Positions 26,575 to 36,057 of a stretch of 64,000 bases of DNA are shown here, piece by piece. How positions within the stretch are numbered: the first letter of the stretch is position 1; each line of letters opens with the position of its first letter. The position numbers were made by a program, and so were the translations under genes. Below the pieces are notes generated by a model. The model saw only the letters and a list, made by a program, of their open reading frames with translations, was not told where the DNA came from and ran no database searches. The DNA is taken from the NCBI RefSeq assembly GCF_014236655.1, contig NZ_JACMYG010000032.1, forward strand, positions 1 to 64,000, given 5' to 3'. The DNA is from Pseudomonas kielensis (GTDB lineage: Bacteria; Pseudomonadota; Gammaproteobacteria; Pseudomonadales; Pseudomonadaceae).

Positions 26575-28548
26575 TCATTCACTGGTAAGGGCCGTGACCG
26601 GGTCGAGCCGGGCAGCTTGACGGGCCGGCATGAAGCCGAAGATAACGCCGGTGACCAGGGCGCAGCCGAAGGCGCCGAGGACCGCGAACAGGGAAAACGC
26701 CACGGCCACTTCACTGAGGATCAGCGCGCCGCCCACCAGCAGGGCCAGGGCGATCCCGGTTATGCCGCCGACCACCGAGAGCATCACCGCTTCCGTCAGG
26801 AACTGGCGCAGGATGTCCCGTTGCCGGGCGCCAGTGGCCATGCGGATGCCGATCTCGCGGGTGCGTTCGCGCACGGTCATGAGCATGATGTTCATCACCC
26901 CGATGCCGCCCACCAGTAGGGAAATCGCGGCAATCGAACCGAGCATCAGCGACAGGGTATTTTGCGTGCGCGCCTCGGCCTGGATCATCGCGGCGTTGTT
27001 GGTCAGCTCGTAGTCCTTCTTGCCGTTGTGCAACTTGAGCATCAACTGGTCGATGGCCTGTTCGGCTTCCTTGACCTTGCGCGCATCGGCGGCGGCAATG
27101 GCGATGTATTCCGGCTCATACGTGCCGAACAGGCGCACGCTGGCGGCCGAGTAGGGGATGGCGATGCGGTCGTCGCTGTCCTGATCGCCCGAGCTGGCGC
27201 CTTTTTCCGCCAGCACGCCGACCACCTGGAAGGGCACGTTTTCGATCAGGATGTACTGGCCGATGGGGTCGGCGACGTCCTTGAGCAGCTTGTCGCGGAC
27301 CTTCTTGCCGATCACCGCCACCGCCGCGGCATTGCGCTCGTCAGCCTCGGTGAAGTAGCTGCCCTCGACCACCGGCCAGTTGAAGATCGCCGGGAAGTTG
27401 GTGTCGTTGCCGCCGACGTAGCTCAGGTGGTCGGCGTTGCCAAAACGCACCCCGGCCTCCGCGCCGTTGACCGGCATGATGCGCTTGACCTGCGGCAGGC
27501 GGGCCAGGGCCGCGACGTCGCTGAGGGTGACTACGCCGGGTGGCGTGCGCGGGTTTGGCGCCGAGCCGCTGAGGTAAATGATGTTCGAGCCAAAGGCGCC
27601 CATCTGCGCCATCACCTGGCGCTTGCTGCCTTCGCCCACCGCCAGCATCACCACCACCGAGGCCACGCCGATGATGATCCCGAGCAGGGTCAGGGCGGTG
27701 CGAAAGCGGTTGATCCACATCACCCGCCAGGCCGCCTGTACGGCATCCAGCAGTTCGCCTTTCCAGGCGCCGCTGGCTGCGCTGCCCTGGCTCAGGCGTT
27801 GGCGCAGGTCGACAGCCTGCAGGGCGCCGGGGTTGGCCGACCGCTGGACCTGCGGGTTGTCGGCGGCACTGTCGCTGATAATCAGCCCGTCGCGGATTTC
27901 AATGACGCGCTTGGCCCGGGCCGCGACTTCGCGGTCGTGGGTGATCAGGATCACCACGTGACCCTGGCTCGCCAGTTCATCGAGCAGGGTCATGACCTCG
28001 GCGCCACTCTGGCTGTCGAGGGCGCCGGTGGGTTCGTCGGCGAGGATGATATGGCCACCGTTCATCAGTGCGCGGGCAATCGACACCCGTTGTTGCTGGC
28101 CGCCGGAGAGCTGATGGGGACGGTTGCCGGTGCGCTCCGCCAGCCCCAGCCGGGCGAGCAGGGCGGCCGCGCGGGCATGCCGTTCGGCGGCCGGGATGCC
28201 GGCGTAGATCGCCGGCATCTCGACGTTTTCCTGGGCCGAGCCCGAAGCAATCAGGTGGTAACCCTGGAACACAAAACCGAAGGCCTCACGGCGCAGCCAC
28301 GCCAGTGCGTCGCTGTCCAGTTGCGCGACGTTTTCCCCGGCAAACCGATACTCCCCGGCGCTCGGGCGGTCGAGGCAGCCGAGGATGTTCATCAGTGTCG
28401 ACTTGCCGGAGCCGGAAGCGCCGACAATCGCCACGAACTCGCCGGCATGGATCGACAGGTCAATGCCGCGCAGCACATGCACGTGGGGGGCGTCACCGCC
28501 GCCGTAGGATTTGCGGATGTCTTTGAGGTCGATCAGCGGCGTCTGCAT
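26575..28548 (-). CDS. macB: MacB-type ABC transporter (PvdT-like)
   Basis: A 657-residue protein with an N-terminal ATPase (Walker [10 protein letters not shown], signature LSGGQQQR, Walker [11 protein letters not shown]) and a C-terminal membrane part: helix 1 near residue 285, a large periplasmic MacB domain, then three helices. It powers export from the periplasm through the partner channel. The start codon follows the macA stop without a gap. The size is close to PvdT. Confidence 0.9.
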   Translation of the reverse strand: MQTPLIDLKDIRKSYGGGDAPHVHVLRGIDLSIHAGEFVAIVGASGSGKSTLMNILGCLDRPSAGEYRFAGENVAQLDSDALAWLRREAFGFVFQGYHLIASGSAQENVEMPAIYAGIPAAERHARAAALLARLGLAERTGNRPHQLSGGQQQRVSIARALMNGGHIILADEPTGALDSQSGAEVMTLLDELASQGHVVILITHDREVAARAKRVIEIRDGLIISDSAADNPQVQRSANPGALQAVDLRQRLSQGSAASGAWKGELLDAVQAAWRVMWINRFRTALTLLGIIIGVASVVVMLAVGEGSKRQVMAQMGAFGSNIIYLSGSAPNPRTPPGVVTLSDVAALARLPQVKRIMPVNGAEAGVRFGNADHLSYVGGNDTNFPAIFNWPVVEGSYFTEADERNAAAVAVIGKKVRDKLLKDVADPIGQYILIENVPFQVVGVLAEKGASSGDQDSDDRIAIPYSAASVRLFGTYEPEYIAIAAADARKVKEAEQAIDQLMLKLHNGKKDYELTNNAAMIQAEARTQNTLSLMLGSIAAISLLVGGIGVMNIMLMTVRERTREIGIRMATGARQRDILRQFLTEAVMLSVVGGITGIALALLVGGALILSEVAVAFSLFAVLGAFGCALVTGVIFGFMPARQAARLDPVTALTSE

Positions 28549-29727
28549 TCAACCCTCGTTGCCGTCGACCGGACCGATCAGCAGGTGATCGCCCTCATTC
28601 ACGCCGTCGAGGATCTGCACCTGCAAGCGGTCGCTGAGGCCGGTGCTGACTTCACGGGTTTCGATGCTGCCGTTTCTGGCGACCACCCGCACCTGCTGGC
28701 GGCCGGCCCTGGCGCTGTTTTGCAGGGCCGAAACCGGGGCGGTGAGCACGTCTTTCGCCGCCCCGGCGACAAAAAATACCTGGGTGGTCATTTCCGCCAT
28801 CAACGCGTTGTCGGCGTTTTCGACATCCAGCAGCACGGTGTACAGCACCACCCGGGCGCTGCCGCTTTTACCGCTGCTGGAAGGGCTCCCGCCACCGCCG
28901 CCCTGGCCACTCGGGTCCAAGGGCTTGGGCGGCACCGGGAGAATCTGGCGCACCGTGCTCTGCCAGCGCCGCGCACCGCCGGCCAGGGTGGTGAAGTAAG
29001 CCTGCATGCCGGGTTTGACGTGGCCGATATCGGCCTCCGAGACTTCGGCCCAGACGGTCATCGGCGACAGTTTGGCGATGCGCAGGATCAGCGGGGTCTG
29101 CTGCTGGGCGTTGAGGGTCTGGCCGGTGCGGGCGTCCAGCGCCACCACGGTGCCGGCCATTGGCGCGTAGATGCGCGTGTAGCCCAGCTCCGCCTGATCG
29201 CTGCGCAGACTGGCTTCGGCCTGGCGGATCTGGGCCTGGAACATCTGGATACGCGCCTCGGTGGCGCGCCGTTCGGCGTGGGCGGTCTGTACGTCCTCTT
29301 CACGGGTGGCGCCACCGGCGGCGAGGGTCTGCTGGCGCTGGTATTTCTGCCGGGCCAGGTCGTGCAGGGCCCGTTGCTCCTGCAACTGGGCCTTGAGGTT
29401 GTCGATGGAAAAACGCCCGGCATCGAGCTTGGCGTTCTGGGTCGCGGGGTCGATTTCCACCAGCAGCTGACCTTCCTTGACCACATCCCCGACCTCGACG
29501 TGGAGCTGCTTGATCTGCCCCGAGGCCTGGGCACCGACGTCGACATAGCGCCGTGGCTGCAAGGTGCCGAGGGCGGTGACGCTGCTCTCGATATCGCCGC
29601 GGCTGACCTGCACCGTGGCGAACTGATCCCGGCCGGGGGCGTTGAACTGCCAGGCAGCCAGGGCCATAACCGGGATCAGGCAAAGGCCTGCAAGCAGGGC
29701 GCGGCGGGTCTTTCGCGGGTGTTTCAT
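28549..29727 (-). CDS. macA: MacA-type periplasmic adaptor (PvdR-like)
   Basis: A 392-residue membrane-fusion protein. One N-terminal anchor (LLAGLCLIPVMALAAW) is followed by a barrel-sandwich domain (YVDVGAQASGQIKQLHVEVGD), a long alpha hairpin (about 105-190) and beta-barrel domains. A glycine- and serine-rich stretch (GQGGGGGSPSSSG, near 275) is an unusual low-complexity insert. First gene of the operon with macB and the channel. Confidence 0.9.
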   Translation of the reverse strand: MKHPRKTRRALLAGLCLIPVMALAAWQFNAPGRDQFATVQVSRGDIESSVTALGTLQPRRYVDVGAQASGQIKQLHVEVGDVVKEGQLLVEIDPATQNAKLDAGRFSIDNLKAQLQEQRALHDLARQKYQRQQTLAAGGATREEDVQTAHAERRATEARIQMFQAQIRQAEASLRSDQAELGYTRIYAPMAGTVVALDARTGQTLNAQQQTPLILRIAKLSPMTVWAEVSEADIGHVKPGMQAYFTTLAGGARRWQSTVRQILPVPPKPLDPSGQGGGGGSPSSSGKSGSARVVLYTVLLDVENADNALMAEMTTQVFFVAGAAKDVLTAPVSALQNSARAGRQQVRVVARNGSIETREVSTGLSDRLQVQILDGVNEGDHLLIGPVDGNEG

Positions 29728-30002
29728 GCAGGGTTCCGGTCAATGGAAATCGTCCCGTGCCCGCTGGCGCAAACAGCGCGACCACAGCCAGGCCCTGCCA
29801 GAAACAGTGGCAGTGACGGGGAACTGTCCTTAATACGATGGGCTGACGGGCAAATTTAGGCGCTGACACAAAGGGTTACAGCTGCCCGTCGGGATTGTTT
29901 ACGGCGCAATCGAAGCAGTGCTTCAAATCTATATGAGAGAAACATTGCCGCGTGCGCATGCGCCAAGGGGAAGCCGCTTGAGCGGGTGTCGCTCGCTGCC
30001 GT

Positions 30003-30974
30003 CTACAACCAGCCCGAGCGCTTGAAGCTGCCCCACAGCGCGGCGCAACCCACGCCGATAAACCCCAGCACCCCGAAGTAGCCGTAGTGCCAGCTCAGCT
30101 CCGGCATGTTCTGAAAGTTCATCCCGTAGATTCCCGCCACCGCCGTCGGAAACGCCAGGATCGCCGCCCAGGCGGCGAACTTGCGTTGCACCACGCTTTG
30201 CCGTGACGCCTCCAGCAGCACCCCGATCTCGATGGTCTGGCTGGCAATGTCGCGCAGGGTGGTGAGGTCTTCCATCTGCCGCGTGACATGGATCTGCACG
30301 TCCCGAAAGTAGGGGCGCATGTTCTTGTCGATAAACGGGAATTTGAGCTTCTGCAGCTCCTCGCTGATCTCCACCATGGGCGCGGCGTAGCGGCGCAGGC
30401 GCAACACGTCGCGACGCAGGCCGTGCAGGTTCTGGATATCCCGCTCGTTCAGGGCGCTGTTCAGCACGTTGTGTTCCAGGGCGTCGATTTCGCCATGGAT
30501 CGCTTCACCCACCGGCTGGTAGTTCTCGATCACGAAGTCGAGCAGGGCGTAGAGCACGAAGTCTTCGCCATGCTCCAGCAGCAGCGGGCGCGCCTCGCAG
30601 CGCTGGCGCACATGGGCATAAGAGGCCGAGTGGCCGTTGCGGCAGGTGATGATGTAGCCCGAGCCGGCGAAGATGTGGGTCTCGATGAACTCCAGCACGC
30701 CGTTCTGGCGCACCGGCGAGTAGGTCACGATGAACAGCGCGTCACCGAAGGTCTCGAGCTTGGGCCGGCTGTGTTTTTCCAGGGCGTCTTCAATGGCCAG
30801 TTCGTGCAGGTTGAACTGGCGTTGCAGGTTGGCCAGCTCCAGGGCACTCGGCTCTTCAAGGCCGATCCAGACGAAGTGCCCGGGCTTTGCCGCCCAGGCC
30901 GCGCCTTCATCCAGGGTGATATTGGTGACTTTCTTGCCGGCGCTGTAGACCGCGGCCGCAACGACTCTACCCAT
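30003..30974 (-). CDS. corA: CorA-family magnesium/cobalt channel
   Basis: A 323-residue protein with a long N-terminal cytoplasmic domain, a helix-rich stalk and two C-terminal transmembrane helices. The signature YGMNF stands at the end of helix 1 (about residue 275), followed by the periplasmic loop NMPELSWHYG, the E-containing loop typical of CorA. The positive tail is FKRSGWL. Monocistronic. Confidence 0.88.
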   Translation of the reverse strand: MGRVVAAAVYSAGKKVTNITLDEGAAWAAKPGHFVWIGLEEPSALELANLQRQFNLHELAIEDALEKHSRPKLETFGDALFIVTYSPVRQNGVLEFIETHIFAGSGYIITCRNGHSASYAHVRQRCEARPLLLEHGEDFVLYALLDFVIENYQPVGEAIHGEIDALEHNVLNSALNERDIQNLHGLRRDVLRLRRYAAPMVEISEELQKLKFPFIDKNMRPYFRDVQIHVTRQMEDLTTLRDIASQTIEIGVLLEASRQSVVQRKFAAWAAILAFPTAVAGIYGMNFQNMPELSWHYGYFGVLGFIGVGCAALWGSFKRSGWL

Positions 30975-31079
30975 GATTGCGATTCACTTCTTCTTGACCA
31001 ATGGCAGTGACAAACAGGGTGCAGCTTAGCCTGCTTGGGGAGGTCGGAGCGAGGCTAACCCGCAGCGCGGGCTGGGGAA

Positions 31080-31802
31080 TCAGGCGGCTTGCAGTTGGCG
31101 GTCCATGGCCTCGATGCATTCACGCATCTGCTCACGGCACTGGGCCATCAGTTGCGGCATGTCGTCCAGGGTCAGGCCTGCGGTAGGGATTGGCGGCAGC
31201 GAGCGGATCAGGATCTGGCCGCTGTTCCAGCGGTTGAGGCGCATGTGGTTGATGTAGTTGCTGACGCACACCTGCACGATCGGCACACCGGCGGCAATCG
31301 CCATCTGGAACGCGCCCTTCTTGAACGGCAGCAGTTCCTTGCCCAGGTTGCGCGTGCCCTCGGGGAATACCCAGATCGAGGTGTCCTTGTGCTTCAAGGT
31401 GTGGGTGGTGGTGAGCATCGACTGGCGCGCCTTGTGGGCGTTGCCGCGGTCGATCAGCACATTGCCGGCCAGCCAGAACAATTGCCCGAACAACGGCACC
31501 CATTTCAGGCTCTTCTTGCCGATGCACACGGTGCGGTGGGGCACCACGTTACCCAGCACAAACAAGTCGTAGTTGGACTGGTGGTTGGCAATCACCACGC
31601 AGCTTTGCTTTTTGTGGGTCAGCGAGTCGACGTCGGTCTTGACCCGCAGGCGCAGGATGCACATCGCCGGCCAGGCATAGAGGCGGGCGCACAATCGGCT
31701 GTTATCCGGATTGAACGGTCGGCACAGCCCGAGCAACACACCCAGCACACCCGCCAAAACAAAATGCAGGCCCATCAACAACATACGAAACAGATACAGC
31801 AT
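31080..31802 (-). CDS. plsC: 1-acyl-sn-glycerol-3-phosphate acyltransferase
   Basis: A 240-residue membrane acyltransferase making phosphatidic acid. Motif I is NHQSNYD (HX4D) near residue 72, motif III is FPEGTRN near 145, and motif IV is GVPIVQVCV. There is an N-terminal hydrophobic helix. Pseudomonads often carry several plsC paralogs, and which one this is cannot be told. Confidence 0.88.
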   Translation of the reverse strand: MLYLFRMLLMGLHFVLAGVLGVLLGLCRPFNPDNSRLCARLYAWPAMCILRLRVKTDVDSLTHKKQSCVVIANHQSNYDLFVLGNVVPHRTVCIGKKSLKWVPLFGQLFWLAGNVLIDRGNAHKARQSMLTTTHTLKHKDTSIWVFPEGTRNLGKELLPFKKGAFQMAIAAGVPIVQVCVSNYINHMRLNRWNSGQILIRSLPPIPTAGLTLDDMPQLMAQCREQMRECIEAMDRQLQAA

Positions 31803-31997
31803 CTACAGGCCCACCGGAGCAAAAGGTGGCGCAGTGTACGGATGTGCACTGTTTTCGGCAATTGCCGCTATATAGGTAGGAGATGGCCGATGTTTAAGCG
31901 CATGTTTCCGACATCTGCTGACGGATGCGGACTAGAGCGTTTGAGTGCTTTTCAACGGTCAATGTAGGAAAAAACCCGATGCCGGGCGGCAACGCTG

Positions 31998-32042
31998 CAC
32001 TTTGTAGGAGCGGGTGCCCGCTTGCGGCTTGCTCGCGATGGA
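31998..32042. repeat. REP-like element in a 315-bp gap
   Basis: TTTGTAGGAGCGGGTGCCCG is followed by GCTTGCTCGCGATGG, a REP variant with an extra internal GC-rich half. The remainder of 31803-32117 shows no gene. Confidence 0.55.
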
Positions 32043-32117
32043 CGTAAACGATGACGCGTGAAACCTGAATAAACGCGTTGTGTTTAAGTTCATCGCAAGC
32101 AAGCGCAGCGCCTGACG

Positions 32118-32807
32118 TTAAACCAGGTGGGCCTGATCCTGGGCGATGGCGCTGTCCAGTGCGTCCAGCAAGCCCTTGCGAACTTTGAGCTTGGTGTTCT
32201 TGTGGGCGGTCATGTTGATCTTCTTCAACTGGCGGGCTGCGGCCAGTGCCGCGCCTTGCAGCTCGTCGGCCGCGACCACCTTGTCGAGGAAGCCGGCATC
32301 CACTGCGCCTTGCGGGTCGAACATCTCGCCATTGATCACCGAACGGTGGAACGCCGACTTGCGCAGGCGATCACGGGCCAGCTCGATGCCGGCGTGGTGC
32401 ATGGTCATGCCGATCTGCACTTCATTCAGGCCAATGCTGAACGGCCCCTCGACCCCGATCCGGTAGTCGGCCGACAACAGAATGAACGCACCCTTGGCCA
32501 CCGCATGCCCAGGGCACGCAACGATTACCGGGAACGGGTGGGCCAGCAGACGGCGGGCGAGGGTCGAGCCGGCAGTCACCAGGCTCACGGCTTCCTTGGG
32601 ACCGGCCGTCATCACCTTCAGGTCATAACCACCGGAGAGAATGCCCGGCTGGCCGGTGATGATCACCACCGCCCGATCCGTCACGGCCTGATCCAGCGCA
32701 GTATTAAACGCGGCGATCACGTCCGGGGAGATGGCATTGACCTTGCCATTGCTCAAGGTCAGGGTCGCGATACCGTCTTCGAGGTGGTAGGAAATCAACT
32801 CACTCAT
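32118..32807 (-). CDS. Crotonase-family enoyl-CoA hydratase/isomerase
   Basis: A 229-residue protein of the crotonase superfamily, shorter than the usual 260. The oxyanion-hole strand GILSGGYDLKVM and the second motif ACPGHAVAKGAFILLSADYRIG are present. The usual catalytic glutamate of hydratases is not obvious in GLNEVQIGM, apart from the Glu in NEVQ. The substrate is not known; NCBI-type naming would be crotonase/enoyl-CoA hydratase family. Confidence 0.82.
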   Translation of the reverse strand: MSELISYHLEDGIATLTLSNGKVNAISPDVIAAFNTALDQAVTDRAVVIITGQPGILSGGYDLKVMTAGPKEAVSLVTAGSTLARRLLAHPFPVIVACPGHAVAKGAFILLSADYRIGVEGPFSIGLNEVQIGMTMHHAGIELARDRLRKSAFHRSVINGEMFDPQGAVDAGFLDKVVAADELQGAALAAARQLKKINMTAHKNTKLKVRKGLLDALDSAIAQDQAHLV

Positions 32808-33048
32808 GACGCTATTCCTTGTATTGAAGTGCAGCAGACGTTACCCATGGCCGTCGGCCAGGTAAAGCGCCGTGACTGACCGGCCAGTCAGCCAAACCGG
32901 CTGCACCCGGCATGGCCAGCCACGGCCACCCGGCATTCCCCTCTATATAGAGGCACGGCCCGGGCCGGAGAATGGCCGGTTTGCCCTGCCCACAAAACCG
33001 CGTGCCCGAACAAATGTCTTAAGCGCATGAAAATTCTGAAAAAAATGT

Positions 33049-33077
33049 TTGCCATCAGAAAAGCTTTCGACTACATT
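33049..33077 (+). promoter_or_regulatory. Promoter of tRNA-Ser
   Basis: TTGCCA, a 17-bp spacer and TACATT lie 39 bases before the mature tRNA 5' end. Confidence 0.65.
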
Positions 33078-33115
33078 AGCGCGCCTCGACAGACAGAACT
33101 TGTTTGAAGAGATAC

Positions 33116-33205
33116 GGTGAAGTGTCCGAGTGGCTTAAGGAGCACGCCTGGAAAGTGTGTATACAGGAAACTGTATCGAGAGTTCGAATCTCTCCTTCAC
33201 CGCCA
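33116..33205 (+). tRNA. tRNA-Ser (anticodon GGA)
   Basis: A 90-nt class II tRNA. The acceptor arm GGTGAAG pairs with CTTCACC, followed by discriminator G and an encoded CCA. The anticodon loop is CTGGAAA (GGA, reading UCC), there is a long variable arm (ATACAGGAAACTGTAT) and the T loop is GTTCGAA. Its 3' end is the attachment site of the island that follows. Confidence 0.96.
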
Positions 33206-33212
33206 CATTCTG
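33183..33212 (+). repeat. attL (tRNA-Ser 3' end)
   Basis: A 30-bp sequence from TTCGAATCTC to CACATTCTG, identical to 42248-42277. Confidence 0.92.
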
Positions 33213-33248
33213 AAAAGCCCCGCAAATCAATGGTTTGCGGGGCTTTTT
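33213..33248 (+). terminator. tRNA-Ser terminator
   Basis: AAAAGCCCCGCAAA pairs with TTTGCGGGGCTTTTT around a short loop, directly after attL. Confidence 0.9.
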
Positions 33249-33257
33249 CATTTCCGG

Positions 33258-33280
33258 TTGTACTACTCAATTGTACTACT
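33258..33280 (+). repeat. Paired TTGTACTACT direct repeats, left end
   Basis: TTGTACTACT at 33258-33267 is repeated at 33271-33280, a 13-bp period. The same pair with the same spacing is found at the right end, which suggests integrase arm-type binding sites. Confidence 0.7.
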
Positions 33281-33558
33281 CGTGATCCTCTCCCGCCGTC
33301 CGGCACGCAGCCCCAATCCCAGTACCTGTACCAATGTTCACCCGTCTAGCATCAAAAAGGCGTTTCTACGCCAAATCTGCCAGCCCGGCAGGGCGACACC
33401 CCTAACATTTTCCATGGTGTCACTCTGAGCATGCCTTACGGTCGCAGGGCATCTGCGATGGATCAGTTCCGATCGCATGGCCCCACATCTGGTTTATCAA
33501 CCGCCCGTCATCAACGCAAAATAAGTGTTGCAATATCGCTTTGAGTGTGAGTTTTAAC

Positions 33559-33587
33559 TTGACAAAATGCATGTTTGGGTGTATAGT
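33559..33587 (+). promoter_or_regulatory. Strong sigma-70 promoter of the island's left operon
   Basis: TTGACA, a 17-bp spacer and TATAGT are near-consensus and well spaced. Transcription would start near 33594. Confidence 0.8.
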
Positions 33588-33593
33588 TAGGCC

Positions 33594-33926
33594 CTACATT
33601 AAAGAACTAACCCGCACCCCCTCCCAAGTTCCCCTCCTGTATCGACATAGTTCTGGCCCATCCTAGCCGAGCTGTGTTGTTCAACACTTGTTGTCGATCC
33701 AAGTACAGAAAGATCGACTTTCCTGAGGATGGATTGTTGTCATGTTGGCTATGGAGTACAGGCATTCTCTATAGGCACAATGCCCGCTCTTGACCGTCAG
33801 AGTGCAACACAGACGGTCACTAATTCTACGCCCCTGAAATCTCAGAAGCGTCTAAGCACTACTCAGTGCGAACAACCTAACAGTCAAACTCCCCGCACTC
33901 TACACCTAGAGTTTCGGGGGTTTATT
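33594..33926 (+). ncRNA. Candidate leader RNA or small RNA ending in a strong hairpin
   Basis: About 330 bases between a consensus promoter and a terminator-like hairpin contain no convincing gene. A 66-codon reading at 33729 runs through the hairpin, has no ribosome site and is not supported. It could be a stand-alone RNA or an attenuated leader of the operon that starts at 33969. The rest of 33249-33968 shows nothing else. Confidence 0.4.
33886..33926 (+). terminator. Hairpin with T-rich tail before the left operon
   Basis: AAACTCCCCG...ACTCTA pairs with TAGAGT...CGGGGGTTT and is followed by TATTT. It stands between the promoter at 33559 and the first gene, so it must be read through or controlled. 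Confidence 0.7.
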
Positions 33927-33968
33927 TGACTGCTGCTTTTCACCTATGCAAATCAAGAGATATACAAC

Positions 33969-34172
33969 ATGAAGAAGCGTTACCCCCTGAAGCGTAAAGT
34001 GTGCGACCACTGTGGTGCAACTTACTACGCCCGCAGTCACAGAGCCCGTTGGTGCTCAGCGGTCTGCCAAAGCCAGAACTTTCGAGCAGCCAAGAAGCAA
34101 ACACAGGCAGAACTAGAACAAGAATTCGTTGCTCAAGAAGCAGAGAAAGTTAACAAGGAAGCCACACAATGA
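33969..34172 (+). CDS. Small four-cysteine zinc-finger-like protein
   Basis: A 67-residue basic protein with CDHCG (residues 12-16) and CSAVC (29-33), the pattern of a small treble-clef zinc finger, followed by a charged helix rich in Lys, Gln and Glu. It is the first gene of a tight run (ATGA overlap with the next). Function unknown; DNA or RNA binding is a guess from the basic finger. Confidence 0.7.
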   Translation: MKKRYPLKRKVCDHCGATYYARSHRARWCSAVCQSQNFRAAKKQTQAELEQEFVAQEAEKVNKEATQ

Positions 34173-34414
34173 AGCTTTACCATGAAGTAGATGCATCGAC
34201 TGACCAGATTATCCAGCTCACTGATGGAGTAATCGACCCTCAAAACTTTTGCTACGTGATCGAACAAGCGAATGACTGGATGTTTCTGCATAGTTGGCGG
34301 AAATCCTGGCCTAACACTCTGCCCTTACTTTCTGATTTGAAAGTGTTCCGTCGGTACATTAACGCTGGTCGCCGCTTTAAGGCAATTTGCGATCGAGCGG
34401 AGTTGCAGCAATGA
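34169..34414 (+). CDS. Hypothetical island protein
   Basis: An 81-residue protein with an N-terminal strand region (MKLYHEVDASTDQIIQLTDG) similar in layout to the start of the next protein, so the two may share an N-terminal module. Overlaps both neighbours by four bases. No family recognised. Confidence 0.7.
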   Translation: MKLYHEVDASTDQIIQLTDGVIDPQNFCYVIEQANDWMFLHSWRKSWPNTLPLLSDLKVFRRYINAGRRFKAICDRAELQQ

Positions 34415-34923
34415 CCGGCACTCTATATCTGGAAGTTGATAGAAGTAACGGAGCGATCCTCTCATATAGCAATGAGCAACTAAAGTCCTCAACGTCAGAC
34501 TTCGTAGAAGCAACAGAAGCGGAACTCAACTACCTTAACCTCCTGGAGGACAATGTATTTCCAGCAGGCATGGTAGCCACTCTTTCAGACCTTCAGACCT
34601 ACAGAGCGAAGGTCAAGGCAATCGCTCAAGGCGAAGCTAAGGTTGCTCAACTGAAAGCCAAGCTCGCCCAGACCACGCTACAGCAAGCTCAGGCCCGTGC
34701 AGCAGTGAAGGCAGCCAGAGCCAGCATGGACGCCTTCATGGCCAAGGCAGCCTCTGATCGGGGCCTAACTGTTCCAGCTCTGGAATCAGCCCTGGCGGCC
34801 TTCAAGGCACGCACAGAGAGTCGTACCGAAGACCCTGTGTACAAGAACGGCAAGACACGTTCCGAAACTGCAAAGATGCTACAACGAATGCACCGCGACT
34901 CCAAACGCGGCCGCAGTAAGTAA
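34411..34923 (+). CDS. Hypothetical coiled-coil island protein
   Basis: A 170-residue protein. The N-terminal part (LYLEVDRSNGAILSYSNEQL) resembles the preceding protein, then an Ala/Gln-rich coiled coil at about 75-120 and a basic tail (MHRDSKRGRSK). The start overlaps the previous stop. No family recognised; a tail-fibre or scaffolding-like shape is possible but not supported. Confidence 0.7.
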   Translation: MTGTLYLEVDRSNGAILSYSNEQLKSSTSDFVEATEAELNYLNLLEDNVFPAGMVATLSDLQTYRAKVKAIAQGEAKVAQLKAKLAQTTLQQAQARAAVKAARASMDAFMAKAASDRGLTVPALESALAAFKARTESRTEDPVYKNGKTRSETAKMLQRMHRDSKRGRSK

Positions 34924-34953
34924 CCACAAACAATCCACAAGGAACAAACACAC

Positions 34954-35493
34954 ATGACAACCAATAGATACGAGTACGGCAACAAGGTAGTGGAGTTCTT
35001 CAAGCATGATGCTGATGAACTTCAAAAGCTTATTGATAAGGCGGAGGGGCGGTACTACTCACGCTCAGAGGGATTGCATTGGCGGGGGCTTGCAGCCTAC
35101 ATCGATGTGACTTTCGAAAAACCCCTAAAGGAGTCCCTGGTCGAACTACAAGTACTCATCCAGAAGGGATACACGGTTCATCGGGCCGACTATAAGCCAT
35201 TGTTCTTTACCTGCACCCTCCGGAAGACAGATGAAATGATTGCAGCAGAACTTCCTAAGCTGACTGAGATGGCGTCGGCGGAATATGATGAGCTTCGATA
35301 CGCCTCTAACATTTCAGAAATGCAGAAGCAGATGGAATTTACTATTGCCCGTAGAGCTCGTGAGCAGGCCGAAGCTAAAGCGGCAGCCGAAGCCAAGCAT
35401 AAGGCCGATGAGGAAGCATTTGCTCTTGCTGACCTACTCAAGGCTTACACGTCAAAGTCTAAGACAAAAGAGAAACAGGACGTAGCAGCATGA
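34954..35493 (+). CDS. Hypothetical island protein with C-terminal coiled coil
   Basis: A 179-residue protein with an AAGGA ribosome site. The first two thirds look globular; a helix rich in Ala, Glu and Lys covers about 130-165. The stop overlaps the start of the next small gene (ATGA). Unrecognised. Confidence 0.7.
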   Translation: MTTNRYEYGNKVVEFFKHDADELQKLIDKAEGRYYSRSEGLHWRGLAAYIDVTFEKPLKESLVELQVLIQKGYTVHRADYKPLFFTCTLRKTDEMIAAELPKLTEMASAEYDELRYASNISEMQKQMEFTIARRAREQAEAKAAAEAKHKADEEAFALADLLKAYTSKSKTKEKQDVAA

Positions 35494-35660
35494 GAGACAC
35501 ACAACTAGTTGGAACGCGAACTCTTGGCTTCAGCCTTCCTGCCGAGCAGTTCCGCACCATGAACCTCTATGCGAATCAGCACGGCATGTCAGTTCGCAAC
35601 TTCATGGCTTACATTGTTGAGTCGTACCTTGATGCGATGAAAGCAACGCCCGCCAAGTAA
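35490..35660 (+). CDS. Small ribbon-helix-helix-like protein
   Basis: A 56-residue protein: a strand (TRTLGFSLPAEQF) followed by two helices (RTMNLYANQHGMS; VRNFMAYIVESYLDAMKA), the shape of an Arc/CopG-type DNA-binding protein. Overlaps the preceding gene by four bases, so it is cotranscribed. A likely regulator of the island operon. Confidence 0.6.
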   Translation: MRDTQLVGTRTLGFSLPAEQFRTMNLYANQHGMSVRNFMAYIVESYLDAMKATPAK

Positions 35661-35874
35661 CTTCTGTATACTCCCCGCCTTCCCTCTGACACCACTCAGC
35701 CGATAGTCAAGCCAATGGCCTAACTGACTACGTCGGTTTGCTGCTGTCCGGCGAAAGGCGTTTGGGGGCAGCAGGTAGGCTGGGGAATGTCCCCGTTTCA
35801 GGCTACAACCATCGAGATAGAGCCTTCCAGCCGGAAGCGACTTTGCACAAATCACCTTTTGAGGAGTAACAACC

Positions 35875-36057
35875 ATGAGGATTTCCCTCAACGATTCATC
35901 CACAGAGCGGCTGCTGGCATTCATGCAGGCGCGCGACATCACAAACCCGACACATGGCCTGAACGTGCTCATCACAGAGGCTGCAACACTGAACCTGATC
36001 CCAAGAAGCGTGGACAAAGATGCACACAACAGCCGTAACCACCAGCAAGCAGCTTGA
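35875..36057 (+). CDS. Second small ribbon-helix-helix-like protein
   Basis: A 60-residue protein with the strand MRISLNDSSTERLLAFMQAR and a following helix (GLNVLITEAATLNL), again of ribbon-helix-helix shape. A GGAG ribosome site lies upstream. It overlaps the next gene by 38 bases in a different frame, a compact arrangement typical of phage-derived DNA. Confidence 0.6.
   Translation: MRISLNDSSTERLLAFMQARDITNPTHGLNVLITEAATLNLIPRSVDKDAHNSRNHQQAA

Noticed and set aside
26962-29859. A 965-codon plus-strand reading opposite macB and macA
   Set aside because: Shadow of the efflux operon. It has the same His, Gly, Gln and Asp-rich composition, no ribosome site and no motif.
33729-33929. A 66-codon reading in the island leader
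   Set aside because: It passes through both arms of the terminator hairpin and has no good ribosome site. A leader-peptide role cannot be excluded but is not supported.
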